Source: Actinomycetes bacterium (GTDB lineage Bacteria > Actinomycetota > Actinomycetes > Actinomycetales > Actinomycetaceae). Taken from it: a DNA stretch of 16,517 bases. Shown piece after piece: positions 1 to 8,197 of this stretch; the first letter of the stretch is position 1; every line of letters begins with the position of its first letter. The notes beneath the pieces are model-generated. The model was given only the letters and a program-made list of their open reading frames with translations, had not been told where the DNA came from and ran no database searches. The stretch is taken from NCBI GenBank assembly GCA_023420745.1, contig JAEZVQ010000038.1, positions 1 through 16,517 of the forward strand, in the 5' to 3' direction. The translations under genes and the position numbers were made by a program.

Positions 1-1395
1 GGATCATGGCGGGCACAACTCATCCTTGTCACTCTCACCATGGCCGTTGCGGTGTTCGCTGCCGGTTTTCACATCACCAGTTGGCAGCATGACCCGATGC
101 GACGAGAATGCCAGCGACTGTGTCACATTGAGCTCAGAGTTGAGCGAGCGTCCACGGCGTTGACACCGCCAGCGCGAGACGAGATAGCGCGAAGTCCGAC
201 ACAGCGAAGTCGAACACATCACCACCGTGGGTCAATGGCGACGAGCGAGGGGGATCGCGATAGGGGTCGGCGCGTCGGCGAGAAAAAACACAGCATGTGG
301 GGCACGAGTGTCAGCGTGCTCGGTCGGCAAGCCACGATTTTCCTCATCACCCGCGAACCAATAGACGCCGTGGCGGGCGAGCATCTGCGTGTTACCGGAA
401 GTGTGAGCGCGGGCAGTGATGCCCCCTCGTGGGGTGTCATGCGCCCGCACACGGTGACGATTGAAAGTCGAAGTAATCAGGGCAATGACGTGAATCACTA
501 TCGTGGTACGGGGCAGCTGCAGGAAACGATTGACAATGTGCGCACACGGATCCACCGCGCAGCGCGCGCGGCGCTCGCCGGTGAAGCACCAGACGTGCGT
601 GGGTTGGTTCTGGGGATGAGTCTTGGCGACCCAACCGCGATGAGTGCCAGCGCGAGGGAGGCTATGCGTCGAACCGGCACCACGCACCTGACGGCGATCT
701 CCGGTACTCACCTCGCCCTCATCGTCACCACCATTCGAGCACTGATTCCTGGGCGCTCACGCGCGAGCATTGTCTTCACTCTCGGGATTATTAGCGGGCT
801 CGTCGTCGCTGTTGGGGCGCAACCATCCATCATCCGAGCTGCGCTGATGCTTGCCGCGACCAGCATCGCCGAACTCGCGGGGCGAGAAGGGCACTCGCCG
901 TCAGCACTTGCCCTTGTCGTTCTCGGCTGTCTCATTATCAACCCGTGGCTAGCCGTGTCATGGGGCTTTGCGTTATCGGTGGTGGCGACGCTCGCGGTGA
1001 TGAGTGCCGCACGGTTGGCTCATGGTGCGCGTGCGCCCCTCGGTGCGGTGGCAGTGGCGATCAGCGCACATTTCGCCACCGCGCCACTCATCTGGATGAT
1101 GACCGGGCGTTTCGCCGTGTACTCGCCGGTTGTCAATATTGTGCTGGCCGCTATCGTCGCTCCGATGACTGTGGTGTCGCTCGCGACTAGCGTGACCGCT
1201 TGGATCTGTCCGCAGGTCAGCGCAATGATCGTGCCTGTGGCGCGGGTGTGCGCGAGGATCATTATTGACACCACCGGGTTCGCCGCAGCGCTTCCGGGGA
1301 GCGTGGTCACCGGTTGGGTTGCGAGTATCGGCGCGTGGGCGCCGGTATTTGTCGGGGTAGTGTGGGCGTGCTCTCGTGCCAGACGTCAGTCGTGA
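1..1395 (+). CDS. comEC: ComEC/Rec2-type DNA-uptake channel protein, 5'-truncated by window
   Basis: ComEC forms the inner-membrane channel that passes single-stranded DNA into the cytoplasm during natural transformation. The frame is open from base 1, so the true start lies upstream; the ATG at 40 sits inside an N-terminal membrane helix (LILVTLTMAVAVFAAGF) and is unlikely to be the start. The family's core block is clear around 600-730: LVLGMSLGD, then an RRTG.THLTAISGTHLAL stretch, followed by PSIIRAALM and NPWLAVSWGFALSVVATL, with several hydrophobic helices down to the C-terminus. It stops soon after the last helix, so the C-terminal metallo-beta-lactamase-like domain of longer ComECs is absent. 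A short form next to holA is also known in Mycobacterium. holA follows after 27 bases in the same reading frame, suggesting cotranscription. Function in actual DNA uptake is inferred from family only; ComEA would be expected just upstream. Confidence 0.9.
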   Translation, partial: GSWRAQLILVTLTMAVAVFAAGFHITSWQHDPMRRECQRLCHIELRVERASTALTPPARDEIARSPTQRSRTHHHRGSMATSEGDRDRGRRVGEKKHSMWGTSVSVLGRQATIFLITREPIDAVAGEHLRVTGSVSAGSDAPSWGVMRPHTVTIESRSNQGNDVNHYRGTGQLQETIDNVRTRIHRAARAALAGEAPDVRGLVLGMSLGDPTAMSASAREAMRRTGTTHLTAISGTHLALIVTTIRALIPGRSRASIVFTLGIISGLVVAVGAQPSIIRAALMLAATSIAELAGREGHSPSALALVVLGCLIINPWLAVSWGFALSVVATLAVMSAARLAHGARAPLGAVAVAISAHFATAPLIWMMTGRFAVYSPVVNIVLAAIVAPMTVVSLATSVTAWICPQVSAMIVPVARVCARIIIDTTGFAAALPGSVVTGWVASIGAWAPVFVGVVWACSRARRQS

Positions 1396-1422
1396 CAGGT
1401 AACTTGTGGCACCCTTAGAGCT

Positions 1423-2433
1423 ATGGCATCTGGATCCCGAACGACTCGCCGATCAGCCTCGCGACGTGACGAACCATGGTCGCGTGCACAACTTGCCCCG
1501 GTGGTGTTGTTGCTCAGTGCCGAGCCGCTGCTCGCCGATCGTGCTGTCACGATGCTGCGACGCCAAGCGATCGAAGCGTCTCCTGACCTCGAAATCCATG
1601 ACATTGACATGACCAGCTACGAAGCTGGGGTGCTGACTCAGCTAACCAGCCCCTCCCTGTTCGGGCAACCGCGGTTCATTACCGTGGCGGCACTCGATAA
1701 AGCGGGAACCGAGCTGATTGACGACCTGCTGCGCTACATTCCGCGTCCTGAACCGGACGTCACCCTCGTGCTACGTCATAACGGGGGAGCGCGAGCGAAA
1801 AAAGTCATCGAGTGCGTGCGTAGCGAAGGTGGGAACGTCTACCGAGCCGATGAAGTCAAACGCGTGTCAGAAAAATGGGATTTCATTCGTGCCGAAGTTG
1901 CCGGTGTGCAGCGCACGATTGACGATGATGCTGTGCGCGCTCTCGTTGACGCCCTCGGAAGTGACCTCGCCGAATTGGCAGCAGTCACTCGTCAGCTGCT
2001 CAACGACGTTGACGGCACGATCACCATCGATGACGTTAATCGCTACCAGGCGGGGCGGATCGAAACCACCGGTTTCGCCATCGCTGACCACGCGGTGGCG
2101 GGTGATGTCGGAAAATCACTCGCACTGCTACGCCACGCCATTGAATCGGGACTATCACCCGTCGCGATTGTTGGGGCGATTGCGTCGAAAGTTCGACAGC
2201 TTGTCAAAGTTCGCGTGCCCGGATACCCCGACGCTTCCGAGTTGAAAATGCAGCAGTGGATGATTGAGCGGGCACAGCGAGAAACCCGCGCCTGGTCCGA
2301 TGCGGGGCTTGCTCGCGCGATCGAAGCGATTGCCCGAGCCGATGCCGAAGTGAAAGGTGAATCAAAATCCCCGATTTATGCTGTGGAGCGTTTACTTGCT
2401 GAACTTGCTCGCGCTCGAGCTATGCGCCACTAG
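1423..2433 (+). CDS. holA: DNA polymerase III subunit delta
   Basis: HolA is the delta subunit of the clamp-loader complex, which opens the beta sliding clamp and loads it on DNA. The 336-residue length is normal for the family. After a basic, Ser/Arg-rich N-terminal tail (about residues 1-25) comes the usual delta start VVLLLSAEPLLADRAV, the LTSPSLFGQPRFITV segment (residues 73-88) and HNGGARAKKVIE (residues 119-130), then the helical C-terminal collar domain ending in VERLLAELARARA. The ATG at 1423 is the first usable start after the comEC stop in this frame; the Shine-Dalgarno match (AGAG, 3 bases away) is poor, so translation may depend on coupling to comEC. Placement comEC-holA-rpsT is a conserved actinobacterial arrangement and supports the call. 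Confidence 0.93.
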   Translation: MASGSRTTRRSASRRDEPWSRAQLAPVVLLLSAEPLLADRAVTMLRRQAIEASPDLEIHDIDMTSYEAGVLTQLTSPSLFGQPRFITVAALDKAGTELIDDLLRYIPRPEPDVTLVLRHNGGARAKKVIECVRSEGGNVYRADEVKRVSEKWDFIRAEVAGVQRTIDDDAVRALVDALGSDLAELAAVTRQLLNDVDGTITIDDVNRYQAGRIETTGFAIADHAVAGDVGKSLALLRHAIESGLSPVAIVGAIASKVRQLVKVRVPGYPDASELKMQQWMIERAQRETRAWSDAGLARAIEAIARADAEVKGESKSPIYAVERLLAELARARAMRH

Positions 2434-2498
2434 GATGTCGCCCCGACTGAAACCATGGATCAGGGTGACATCAGATACGGCGCGAGTGAATACGTGTG

Positions 2499-2522
2499 TC
2501 AATACAGTGCTCAATACAGTGC
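2499..2522. repeat. 12-bp perfect tandem duplication
   Basis: The unit TCAATACAGTGC occurs twice in a row in the space between the convergent genes holA and rpsT, directly before the GC-rich hairpin. It has only two copies. No function is known; it may be a replication-slippage duplication or part of the 3' untranslated region. Confidence 0.85.
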
Positions 2523-2556
2523 GGGGGCGAGAGCCTTTGACAGGCACCCGCCCCCG
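2522..2556. terminator. Hairpin between convergent holA and rpsT, likely bidirectional terminator
   Basis: An 8-bp GC stem (CGGGGGCG at 2522-2529, CGCCCCCG at 2549-2556) encloses a second 4-bp stem (GCCT at 2533-2536, AGGC at 2542-2545) with loop TTGAC. It lies between the 3' ends of two genes that face each other, which is the classic place for a shared terminator. Neither side has a T-run, so it would be of the U-tract-free kind common in high-GC actinobacteria. The termination role is inferred from structure and position. Confidence 0.65.
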
Positions 2557-2589
2557 AAACGTGGTCGAAGAGATTAGCTGAGTCGCAGA

Positions 2590-2853
2590 TCAGTCCATCT
2601 TGTTGACCTGGTGCGCCAGCTTAGACTGCCGGTTCGCTGCCTGGTTCTTGTGGAGGACGCCCTTCGACACTGCCTTGTCGAGCTTGCGACCTGCTGCGCG
2701 CAGGCACTCAAGCGCCTTCTCTTTGTCACCGGCTGCAATAGCTTCACGAGTGCGACGAACGTAGGTCTTCAGCTCCGACTTCACAGCCTTGTTGCGAAGA
2801 CGGCGCTTCTCGTTCGTCTTGTTTCGCTTGATCTGGGACTTAATGTTTGCCAC
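2590..2853 (-). CDS. rpsT: 30S ribosomal protein S20
   Basis: S20 binds 16S rRNA early in 30S subunit assembly. The 87-residue, strongly basic product matches the family over its whole length: [18 protein letters not shown] at the N-terminus, long helices rich in Lys and Arg, and the [14 protein letters not shown] segment near the C-terminus. The start codon is GTG (CAC at 2851-2853 on the + strand), preceded on the minus strand by GAGAG (2861-2865) at 7 bases spacing. It is transcribed alone and opposite to holA and to the gene at 3131; the same orientation relative to holA is seen in Mycobacterium. A long leader with an inverted repeat lies upstream (see 2899-2947). Confidence 0.97.
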   Translation of the reverse strand: MANIKSQIKRNKTNEKRRLRNKAVKSELKTYVRRTREAIAAGDKEKALECLRAAGRKLDKAVSKGVLHKNQAANRQSKLAHQVNKMD

Positions 2854-2898
2854 AGTGTCACTCTCTTGTGTTTGAAATTACAGGGTCGGTGAGGGTGT

Positions 2899-2947
2899 GT
2901 TGGATCGTGGACATCAGTGGGGGACACTCGAATGCGAATGATCCAAC
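2899..2947 (-). repeat. Inverted repeat in the rpsT upstream leader
   Basis: GTTGGATC (2899-2906) and GATCCAAC (2940-2947) are perfect inverse copies, 33 bases apart. Between them, AGTG (2916-2919) and CACT (2925-2928) can pair around a 5-base loop. A further ATCCAAC copy is at 2975-2981. If transcription of rpsT starts near 2980, this would fold in the mRNA leader. A role in regulating S20 synthesis is only a suggestion. Confidence 0.4.
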
Positions 2948-2986
2948 GTGGATACATGCCCGACCAGGCAACGAATCCAACCGCCC

Positions 2987-2992
2987 ATCGTA
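2987..2992 (-). promoter_or_regulatory. Candidate -10 box for rpsT
   Basis: On the minus strand this reads TACGAT, a good TANNNT actinobacterial -10. It would place the start of transcription near 2980 and give a leader of about 125 bases. No convincing -35 is seen at 16-18 bases upstream, so the call is weak. The rest of the 2854-3118 interval shows no gene. Confidence 0.3.
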
Positions 2993-3130
2993 GCATCGAA
3001 TTTGCCCGTGCGCACCATTGCCGGCTCGCGGTACTCGGTGCCATGTAGTCGCCAGTAGTTCCGATACCCTGAACTGTCGCCAATCGGTGACAACAGACCC
3101 CGAGAATACACGACAGAGGTGAACCGCGCG

Positions 3131-4018
3131 GTGACGACAATGGACGATCACACTCACGCGACCGAGGTGGCACTGCCCGCCGTGCGCTCCGCAGCGAAAA
3201 TCCTCTATTCCCCAGCCGTCACCCTCGACTCGCCAATCGGTCTGCGCAACGACCCGCACATGGCGACCATCATCGCTCGGGCGCAGGCTCGCGACGTCGA
3301 ACTTGATGCGGCACTGACGCACATGTCCGCCTACGAGCGGCGCGCACTTGACGCATGGCTGGACTCCGACGACGGGCACGCGTTCACCCGGTGGAAGAAG
3401 CGTGCGCTGGTCATGGCCGAGGCACTCGACATCATCGAAACCGCGTGGCGCGACAAGAGCGCGGCGCACGAGGGGGAGGCGTGCGAAGAACCACTCGTCG
3501 ATCCCGGCGTGCAGCGCATGGTGGATCGCGCCTGGTGGCTCGACAATCATCGCGTGTGGTGCCTCATTGGCGCCGCACTCGTTGCCTTCATCACCTTCTT
3601 TGGTATCGGCCCGGATGTGGGACGTGTTGCCACGCATCTGCGCATCGGCGGCTGGACGGTGACGATCATTCTCATCGCGACCTACCTCGTCGCTCGCATC
3701 CTGCCCGGCGTGATCACACGCCACGTCGAGCGACGCGGCTACCACGTCAGCACCCCGGATGTGCGGGTCGAGGACGGCGATGACACGCCGCCGCTGTGGA
3801 GCGAGAACGATCAGCATGTCAGTTCAGCGCGGATTCTCAACGCCGTCAACTGGGCACTACTCGCCCAACCCGACGCAGCAGTACTCGCGCGACTTGACCC
3901 GCCAGCTCCACGCTTCGACGAAGCGGAAGAACTCAGCGCCTGGCAACGGCGCATCCTCGACACGATCACGCGCACATACGATCGGCTCGTTGTGCAGAAA
4001 ACACATCACGCACGCTGA
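3131..4018 (+). CDS. Unrecognised two-helix membrane protein
   Basis: I do not recognise a family. The product is about 295 residues: an acidic, mostly polar N-terminal region (1-140) rich in helix-forming segments (for example SAYERRALDAWLDSD), two membrane helices at about 142-160 (VWCLIGAALVAFITFFGIG) and 174-193 (WTVTIILIATYLVARILPGV), then a soluble C-terminal region of about 100 residues that is probably alpha-helical. No catalytic motif and no signal peptide are visible. The frame is open from a GTG at 3119, but that codon lies within the AGAGG (3115-3119) ribosome binding site; GTG at 3131 (11 bases after it) or ATG at 3140 are better starts. Base use in this frame resembles the neighbouring genes, and the opposite-strand open frame has a composition typical of an antisense shadow. 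It lies 96 bases before lepA and may be transcribed with it. Probably a lineage-restricted membrane protein. Confidence 0.75.
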   Translation: MTTMDDHTHATEVALPAVRSAAKILYSPAVTLDSPIGLRNDPHMATIIARAQARDVELDAALTHMSAYERRALDAWLDSDDGHAFTRWKKRALVMAEALDIIETAWRDKSAAHEGEACEEPLVDPGVQRMVDRAWWLDNHRVWCLIGAALVAFITFFGIGPDVGRVATHLRIGGWTVTIILIATYLVARILPGVITRHVERRGYHVSTPDVRVEDGDDTPPLWSENDQHVSSARILNAVNWALLAQPDAAVLARLDPPAPRFDEAEELSAWQRRILDTITRTYDRLVVQKTHHAR

Positions 4019-4047
4019 GCACACCAGCGTCCTCGGGCGCATGTCGA

Positions 4048-4062
4048 CGCACGTGCGATAAT
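4048..4062 (+). promoter_or_regulatory. Candidate lepA promoter -10 with abutting palindrome
   Basis: GATAAT at 4057-4062 is a good -10 hexamer about 50 bases before the lepA start. The preceding ten bases, CGCACGTGCG (4048-4057), form a perfect palindrome that overlaps the first base of the hexamer, so it could be an operator. The -35 region (around 4033-4039) is weak. Promoter activity is inferred from sequence only. Confidence 0.4.
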
Positions 4063-4114
4063 GGGGCGCAGTATCGAGCACGAATGAGCGCAAATATTGG
4101 AAGGACAAAGCTTC

Positions 4115-5971
4115 GTGGCGGTTGCTTCCCCCCAGCAGATCGAGCGTATTGAACCGGCGCGCACCCCGGCGTCGGCGATCAGGAATTTCTGCATCATCGC
4201 CCATATTGACCACGGGAAATCCACGCTGGCCGACCGAATGCTCCAACTCACCGAAGTTGTCGGGCAGCGCGACATGCGCGACCAGTACCTCGACCGGATG
4301 GATATCGAACGCGAACGCGGCATCACTATCAAATCCCAGGCCGTGCGGATGCCGTGGGTCGTCGGCGGTGAGCCGTATGCGCGCAATATGATCGACACGC
4401 CGGGGCACGTCGACTTTTCCTACGAGGTATCACGCTCGCTTGCCGCGTGTGAAGGTGCGGTGCTGCTCGTCGACGCGGCACAAGGGATTGAAGCGCAGAC
4501 GCTGGCAAATCTCTACCTCGCGATGAGTAATGACCTCACCATTATTCCGGTGCTCAACAAGATCGACTTGCCCTCCGCGCAACCGGAAAAGTACGCCGCC
4601 GAGATTGCCAACCTCATCGGGTGCGACGAGGACGAAGTACTCAAAGTGTCGGGCAAAACCGGCGAGGGAGTGGCTGAGCTCCTCGACCGCATCGTCGAAC
4701 TCATCCCCGCACCGGTGGGCGAGTCGGATGCGCCGGCGCGTGCGATGATTTTCGACTCCGTGTACGACACCTATCGCGGCGTCGTCACCTACGTGAGGAT
4801 GGTCGACGGTTCGCTTCGCGAACGCGACCGGATCCTCATGATGTCGACGAACACCACCCACGAAATCCTCGAAATCGGTGTCATCTCCCCGGAACCACAA
4901 GCGACAAAGGGACTGGGAGCCGGCGAGGTCGGCTACCTCATTACCGGTGTTAAAGACGTGCGTCTGTCGCGCGTGGGTGACACCGTGACCACCGCGCACC
5001 GCGGAGCAAGCAGCCCGCTCGCCGGGTATGAAGATCCCAAGCCGATGGTGTACTCCGGGATTTACCCGATTGACGGATCCGACTTCCCGAACCTGCGTGA
5101 AGCACTGGAAAAACTCCAACTCAACGACGCGGCGCTGACGTTTGAGCCCGAATCCTCGGCGGCACTGGGATTCGGGTTCCGCTGCGGGTTCCTCGGGCTG
5201 CTCCACCTCGAAATCGTGCGCGAACGTCTCGAACGCGAGTTCAACCTCGCGCTCATCGCCACCGCGCCGAACGTCATCTACCGGGTTATTGCTGAGGATC
5301 GCAGCGAAATTATCGTCACTAACCCGTCGGAATACCCCTCGGGCAAGATTCACGAAGTCTACGAGCCGGTGGTGCGCTCGACAATCCTCACCCCGGCCGA
5401 CTTCGTCGGTGCCGTGATGGAACTGTGCCAGCAGCGTCGCGGCACTCTCCAAGGCATGGACTACCTCTCCGAAGACCGCGTCGAACTGCGCTACACGCTG
5501 CCGCTGGCTGAAATCGTTTTCGACTTCTTCGATCAGCTCAAGTCACGCACCCGCGGCTACGCCTCCCTCGACTACGAAGCTGCCGACGACCAGAGCGCCG
5601 ACCTCGTCCGCGTTGATATTTTGCTCAACGGCGAACAGGTTGACGCATTTTCCGCCATCGTTCACAAGGACGCTGCCTACTCCTACGGGTTGAAACTGAC
5701 GAAGAAACTCAAGGAACTCATCCCGCGTCAACAGTTCGAGGTGCCGGTGCAGGCGGCAATCGGGTCGCGCGTCATCGCTCGCGAAACGATTAAGGCACTG
5801 CGAAAAGACATGCTCGCCAAGTGCTACGGCGGTGACATTACCCGCAAGCGCAAGCTGTTGGAGAAGCAAAAGGAGGGGAAGAAGCGGATGAAGTCGATCG
5901 GACGGGTCGACGTTCCGCAAGAGGCGTTCATTGCGGCGCTGACCTCCGACGTGCCCACGGGGAAGAAATAA
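4115..5971 (+). CDS. lepA: Elongation factor 4 (translation GTPase LepA)
   Basis: LepA/EF4 is a ribosome-bound GTPase that acts on stalled or misplaced translocation complexes and in 30S biogenesis. The 618-residue product shows all GTPase motifs: G1 AHIDHGKST (29-37), G2 RGITI (68-72), G3 DTPGHVD (94-100), G4 NKID (148-151) and G5 SGKTG (179-183). They are followed by domain II, an EF-G-like domain III/V ([23 protein letters not shown]) and the LepA-specific C-terminal domain, with [26 protein letters not shown] near the end split here as [15 protein letters not shown] and [11 protein letters not shown]. The GTG at 4115 is chosen because GGAAGGA (4099-4105) is 9 bases upstream; the in-frame TTG at 4097 would overlap that site. 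The TAA stop shares one base with the trmB ATG, so the two are translationally coupled. Confidence 0.97.
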   Translation: MAVASPQQIERIEPARTPASAIRNFCIIAHIDHGKSTLADRMLQLTEVVGQRDMRDQYLDRMDIERERGITIKSQAVRMPWVVGGEPYARNMIDTPGHVDFSYEVSRSLAACEGAVLLVDAAQGIEAQTLANLYLAMSNDLTIIPVLNKIDLPSAQPEKYAAEIANLIGCDEDEVLKVSGKTGEGVAELLDRIVELIPAPVGESDAPARAMIFDSVYDTYRGVVTYVRMVDGSLRERDRILMMSTNTTHEILEIGVISPEPQATKGLGAGEVGYLITGVKDVRLSRVGDTVTTAHRGASSPLAGYEDPKPMVYSGIYPIDGSDFPNLREALEKLQLNDAALTFEPESSAALGFGFRCGFLGLLHLEIVRERLEREFNLALIATAPNVIYRVIAEDRSEIIVTNPSEYPSGKIHEVYEPVVRSTILTPADFVGAVMELCQQRRGTLQGMDYLSEDRVELRYTLPLAEIVFDFFDQLKSRTRGYASLDYEAADDQSADLVRVDILLNGEQVDAFSAIVHKDAAYSYGLKLTKKLKELIPRQQFEVPVQAAIGSRVIARETIKALRKDMLAKCYGGDITRKRKLLEKQKEGKKRMKSIGRVDVPQEAFIAALTSDVPTGKK

Positions 5972-6822
5972 TGCCGGTCGAGAAGGCGCTGCCGGGCGCG
6001 GAGCCGATGCGCGCCGATGAGGCGATGCCGGGTGTGTCGGCGTCGACCAGTGTCGAAGTGCCTTACCGGGCGCGCACCAAATCCTTCGCTCGACGTGGGC
6101 GGCCGTTACACTCATCCACACAGCGAACCTGGGATGCGCACGCGAGGAAGTTCATCGTCGACGTCCCCCGCGACGGCGGCTACACCACCGTCGACGCCGG
6201 GTTTTCCCTCGATATTCGCGAGGTATTCGGACGCGAAGCGCCGCTGATTATCGAAATCGGGCCGGGGAATGGCGAACAGATCGTTGACTTTGCGCGACGC
6301 CACCCCGACATCAACTGCCTCGGTGTGGAAGTGTGGCGTCAAGGGCTGGCGAAAACGATTTCGCGTGCCGTTGACGCTCAGGTGACGAATCTGCGGCTCG
6401 TCGAAGTCGACGCAGCACAAGCGCTGCCGACGATGCTACCCGCCGCCTGCGCGCAGGAAGTGTGGACGTTCTTCCCCGACCCGTGGCGCAAAGCCCGCCA
6501 CCACAAGCGTCGCCTCGTCAACGACACCTTCGCCACCACAGTGGCTAGGCTCCTCGTCGACGGCGGAGTGTGGCGCCTCGCCACCGACTGGGATTCCTAC
6601 GCCTGGCAGATGCGTGACGTCGTCGAAGCGCACCCGGAGTTCGCCAACCCCTACGCGGGGGAGCGTACCGACCCTGACGATCCAGCAGGAGGCGAGCACG
6701 GTGGATTCGCTCCGCGGTTTGCCGAGCGCGTCTGCACCCGGTTTGAACAGCGCGGCAGTGCCGAGGGGCGCGTGTCACGCGACGTCGTGGGGATTCGACT
6801 CCCGCGTGAGCCACGGCAGTGA
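5971..6822 (+). CDS. trmB: tRNA (guanine-N7-)-methyltransferase
   Basis: TrmB uses S-adenosylmethionine to make m7G at position 46 in the variable loop of tRNAs. In the 283-residue product, the SAM-binding motif EIGPGNG is at 95-101 with the acidic LGVEVW just after, and the family signature FPDPWRKARHHKRR is at 168-181, which carries the catalytic and tRNA-contacting residues; the ATDWDSYAWQM segment (204-214) follows. The first ~55 residues are a poorly conserved, polar extension, longer than in E. coli TrmB. The ATG overlaps the lepA stop (TAATG), with a GGGGAA purine stretch 8 bases upstream, and its own TGA overlaps the hemW GTG by four bases. It is thus the middle gene of a tight lepA-trmB-hemW operon. 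Confidence 0.96.
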   Translation: MPVEKALPGAEPMRADEAMPGVSASTSVEVPYRARTKSFARRGRPLHSSTQRTWDAHARKFIVDVPRDGGYTTVDAGFSLDIREVFGREAPLIIEIGPGNGEQIVDFARRHPDINCLGVEVWRQGLAKTISRAVDAQVTNLRLVEVDAAQALPTMLPAACAQEVWTFFPDPWRKARHHKRRLVNDTFATTVARLLVDGGVWRLATDWDSYAWQMRDVVEAHPEFANPYAGERTDPDDPAGGEHGGFAPRFAERVCTRFEQRGSAEGRVSRDVVGIRLPREPRQ

Positions 6823-8150
6823 GCGAGGCGAACCGCGCGCCGTGGCGGAAGCTGCGCGACCTCACCCCGCAGCTCGCCGGCATCGACACTGGCATTGACA
6901 GCGGTGCTGACACCAATACGTCGTCGCAGCAGGCAGCACGGGCGCTCTCGCTCTACATTCACGTCCCGTTTTGTCGCACCCGGTGCGGCTACTGCGATTT
7001 CAACACCTACACCGTCGGTTTCGGTTCCGGCGCCGACCCCGCCACCTACGACCGCGCAGTGCGTGCCGAGATCGCCACAGCGGCAGGCGTCCTCACCCGC
7101 TTTTCCCATCATCCGATTCAGTCGATTTTCTTCGGCGGGGGCACACCCACGATGCTCGAACCCGCGGCGATCACCCGCATCCTCGACGAGGTGCGCCACC
7201 ACTTCCCCCTCGCCGACACTTGCGAAATCACCATCGAAGCCAACCCCGACACGGTAACCCCGCGCATCCTCGACACGCTCGTTGCCGGCGGGGTGACGCG
7301 CGTGTCCTACGGGATGCAATCGGCATGTCGCCACGTGCTCGCCACCTTGGAACGCACTCATGACCCCCGACGAATCCCCGAGGTCGTGCGATGGGCTCGC
7401 GAGGCAGGAGCCGCCATCTCGCTCGACCTCATTTACGGGACGCCGGGGGAGAGTCTGAGCGACTGGGAGTACTCGCTCGGCGCGGCACTGGACACGAACC
7501 CCGACCACCTGTCGACCTATTCACTGATCGTCGAGGACGGCACGCGCCTCGCTGCGCATATGCGACGCGGCTTGGTGCCGGCGGTCGACCCCGACGATCA
7601 TGCGGAAAAATACGAGGCTGCGGATCGGATCCTCAGCGCCGCCGGGTATGCCTGGTACGAGGTGTCGAACTGGGCGCGCGTCGACGACGATGAGGGGGCG
7701 GCGGTGTATGCGGGAGCCTGTCGATACCGGCGTCCCCGCCACGCGTCGATCCACAACTGTGCCTACTGGGATGTCGACGACTGGTGGGGGATCGGGCCGG
7801 GCGCACATTCACACCTCGGTCGGCTGCGATGGTGGAATCGCAAACACCCGCGAGCCTGGGCCGACGCCGTCGAATCCCCGGACGGCAACCCGGTACACGA
7901 CGGGGAACACCTCAGCGACGCTGACCGCCAGCTCGAACGCGTGATGCTCGCCATCCGCACGGCACGAGGGCTTGATTGCACTGAAATTGGCGGCACTCGC
8001 GCGGGCGAGGTGCATCGCACGCTCGCCGAGCTCGTCGATGAGGGACTGATGATTCTCGTTGACGACGGTGATGATGGTGGCTGCACGCGAGCAGTGCTCA
8101 CCTTGCGTGGGCGGCTCCTTGCCGACTATGTCACCCGGCGGCTGACTTGA
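6819..8150 (+). CDS. hemW: Radical SAM heme chaperone HemW
   Basis: HemW is related to the oxygen-independent coproporphyrinogen III oxidase HemN but acts as a heme-binding chaperone that delivers heme to respiratory enzymes. The 443-residue product has the iron-sulfur motif CRTRCGYC (Cys 52, 56, 59), FFGGGTPTML (104-113), the radical SAM barrel strands (EITIEANPDTV, RVSYGMQS, SLDLIYGTPGES), and the HemW C-terminal motif GYAWYEVSNWA (276-286) followed by SIHNCAYWDVDDWWGIGPGAHS (split: SIHNCAYW, DDWWGIGPGAHS). It lacks the extra N-terminal cysteine that marks HemN: the motif is CX3CX2C, not CX3CX2CXC, since Asp-Phe follows Cys59. An insertion of roughly 15-20 residues (about 287-308, acidic then Arg-rich) separates SNWA from the HN pair. 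The GTG start overlaps the trmB stop (GTGA), indicating coupling. The N-terminal ~40 residues are extra to most homologues. Confidence 0.95.
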   Translation: MSEANRAPWRKLRDLTPQLAGIDTGIDSGADTNTSSQQAARALSLYIHVPFCRTRCGYCDFNTYTVGFGSGADPATYDRAVRAEIATAAGVLTRFSHHPIQSIFFGGGTPTMLEPAAITRILDEVRHHFPLADTCEITIEANPDTVTPRILDTLVAGGVTRVSYGMQSACRHVLATLERTHDPRRIPEVVRWAREAGAAISLDLIYGTPGESLSDWEYSLGAALDTNPDHLSTYSLIVEDGTRLAAHMRRGLVPAVDPDDHAEKYEAADRILSAAGYAWYEVSNWARVDDDEGAAVYAGACRYRRPRHASIHNCAYWDVDDWWGIGPGAHSHLGRLRWWNRKHPRAWADAVESPDGNPVHDGEHLSDADRQLERVMLAIRTARGLDCTEIGGTRAGEVHRTLAELVDEGLMILVDDGDDGGCTRAVLTLRGRLLADYVTRRLT

Positions 8151-8154
8151 CAAT

Positions 8155-8187
8155 CCGGGAACTCACGACATGGTCGTGAGTTCCCGG
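8155..8187. terminator. Perfect 15-bp hairpin between convergent hemW and the DUF3097 gene
   Basis: CCGGGAACTCACGAC (8155-8169) and its exact inverse complement (8173-8187) are separated by the 3-base loop ATG. The hairpin begins 4 bases after the hemW stop and ends 10 bases before the end of the facing gene. A long, perfect stem in this place is best read as a two-way transcription terminator; no T-run is present on either side. Function is inferred from structure and position. Confidence 0.8.
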
Positions 8188-8197
8188 CATCCAGCGC

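Noticed and set aside
2858..3817. Long minus-strand open frame opposite the unknown membrane protein
   Set aside because: Its translation is rich in His, Asp and Arg with no domain, as expected of the antisense of a GC-rich gene. The plus-strand frame has two clear membrane helices and a plausible ribosome binding site.
4097..4114. TTG at 4097 as the lepA start
   Set aside because: It overlaps the GGAAGGA ribosome binding site and would add six residues not seen in the family; GTG at 4115 has ideal spacing.
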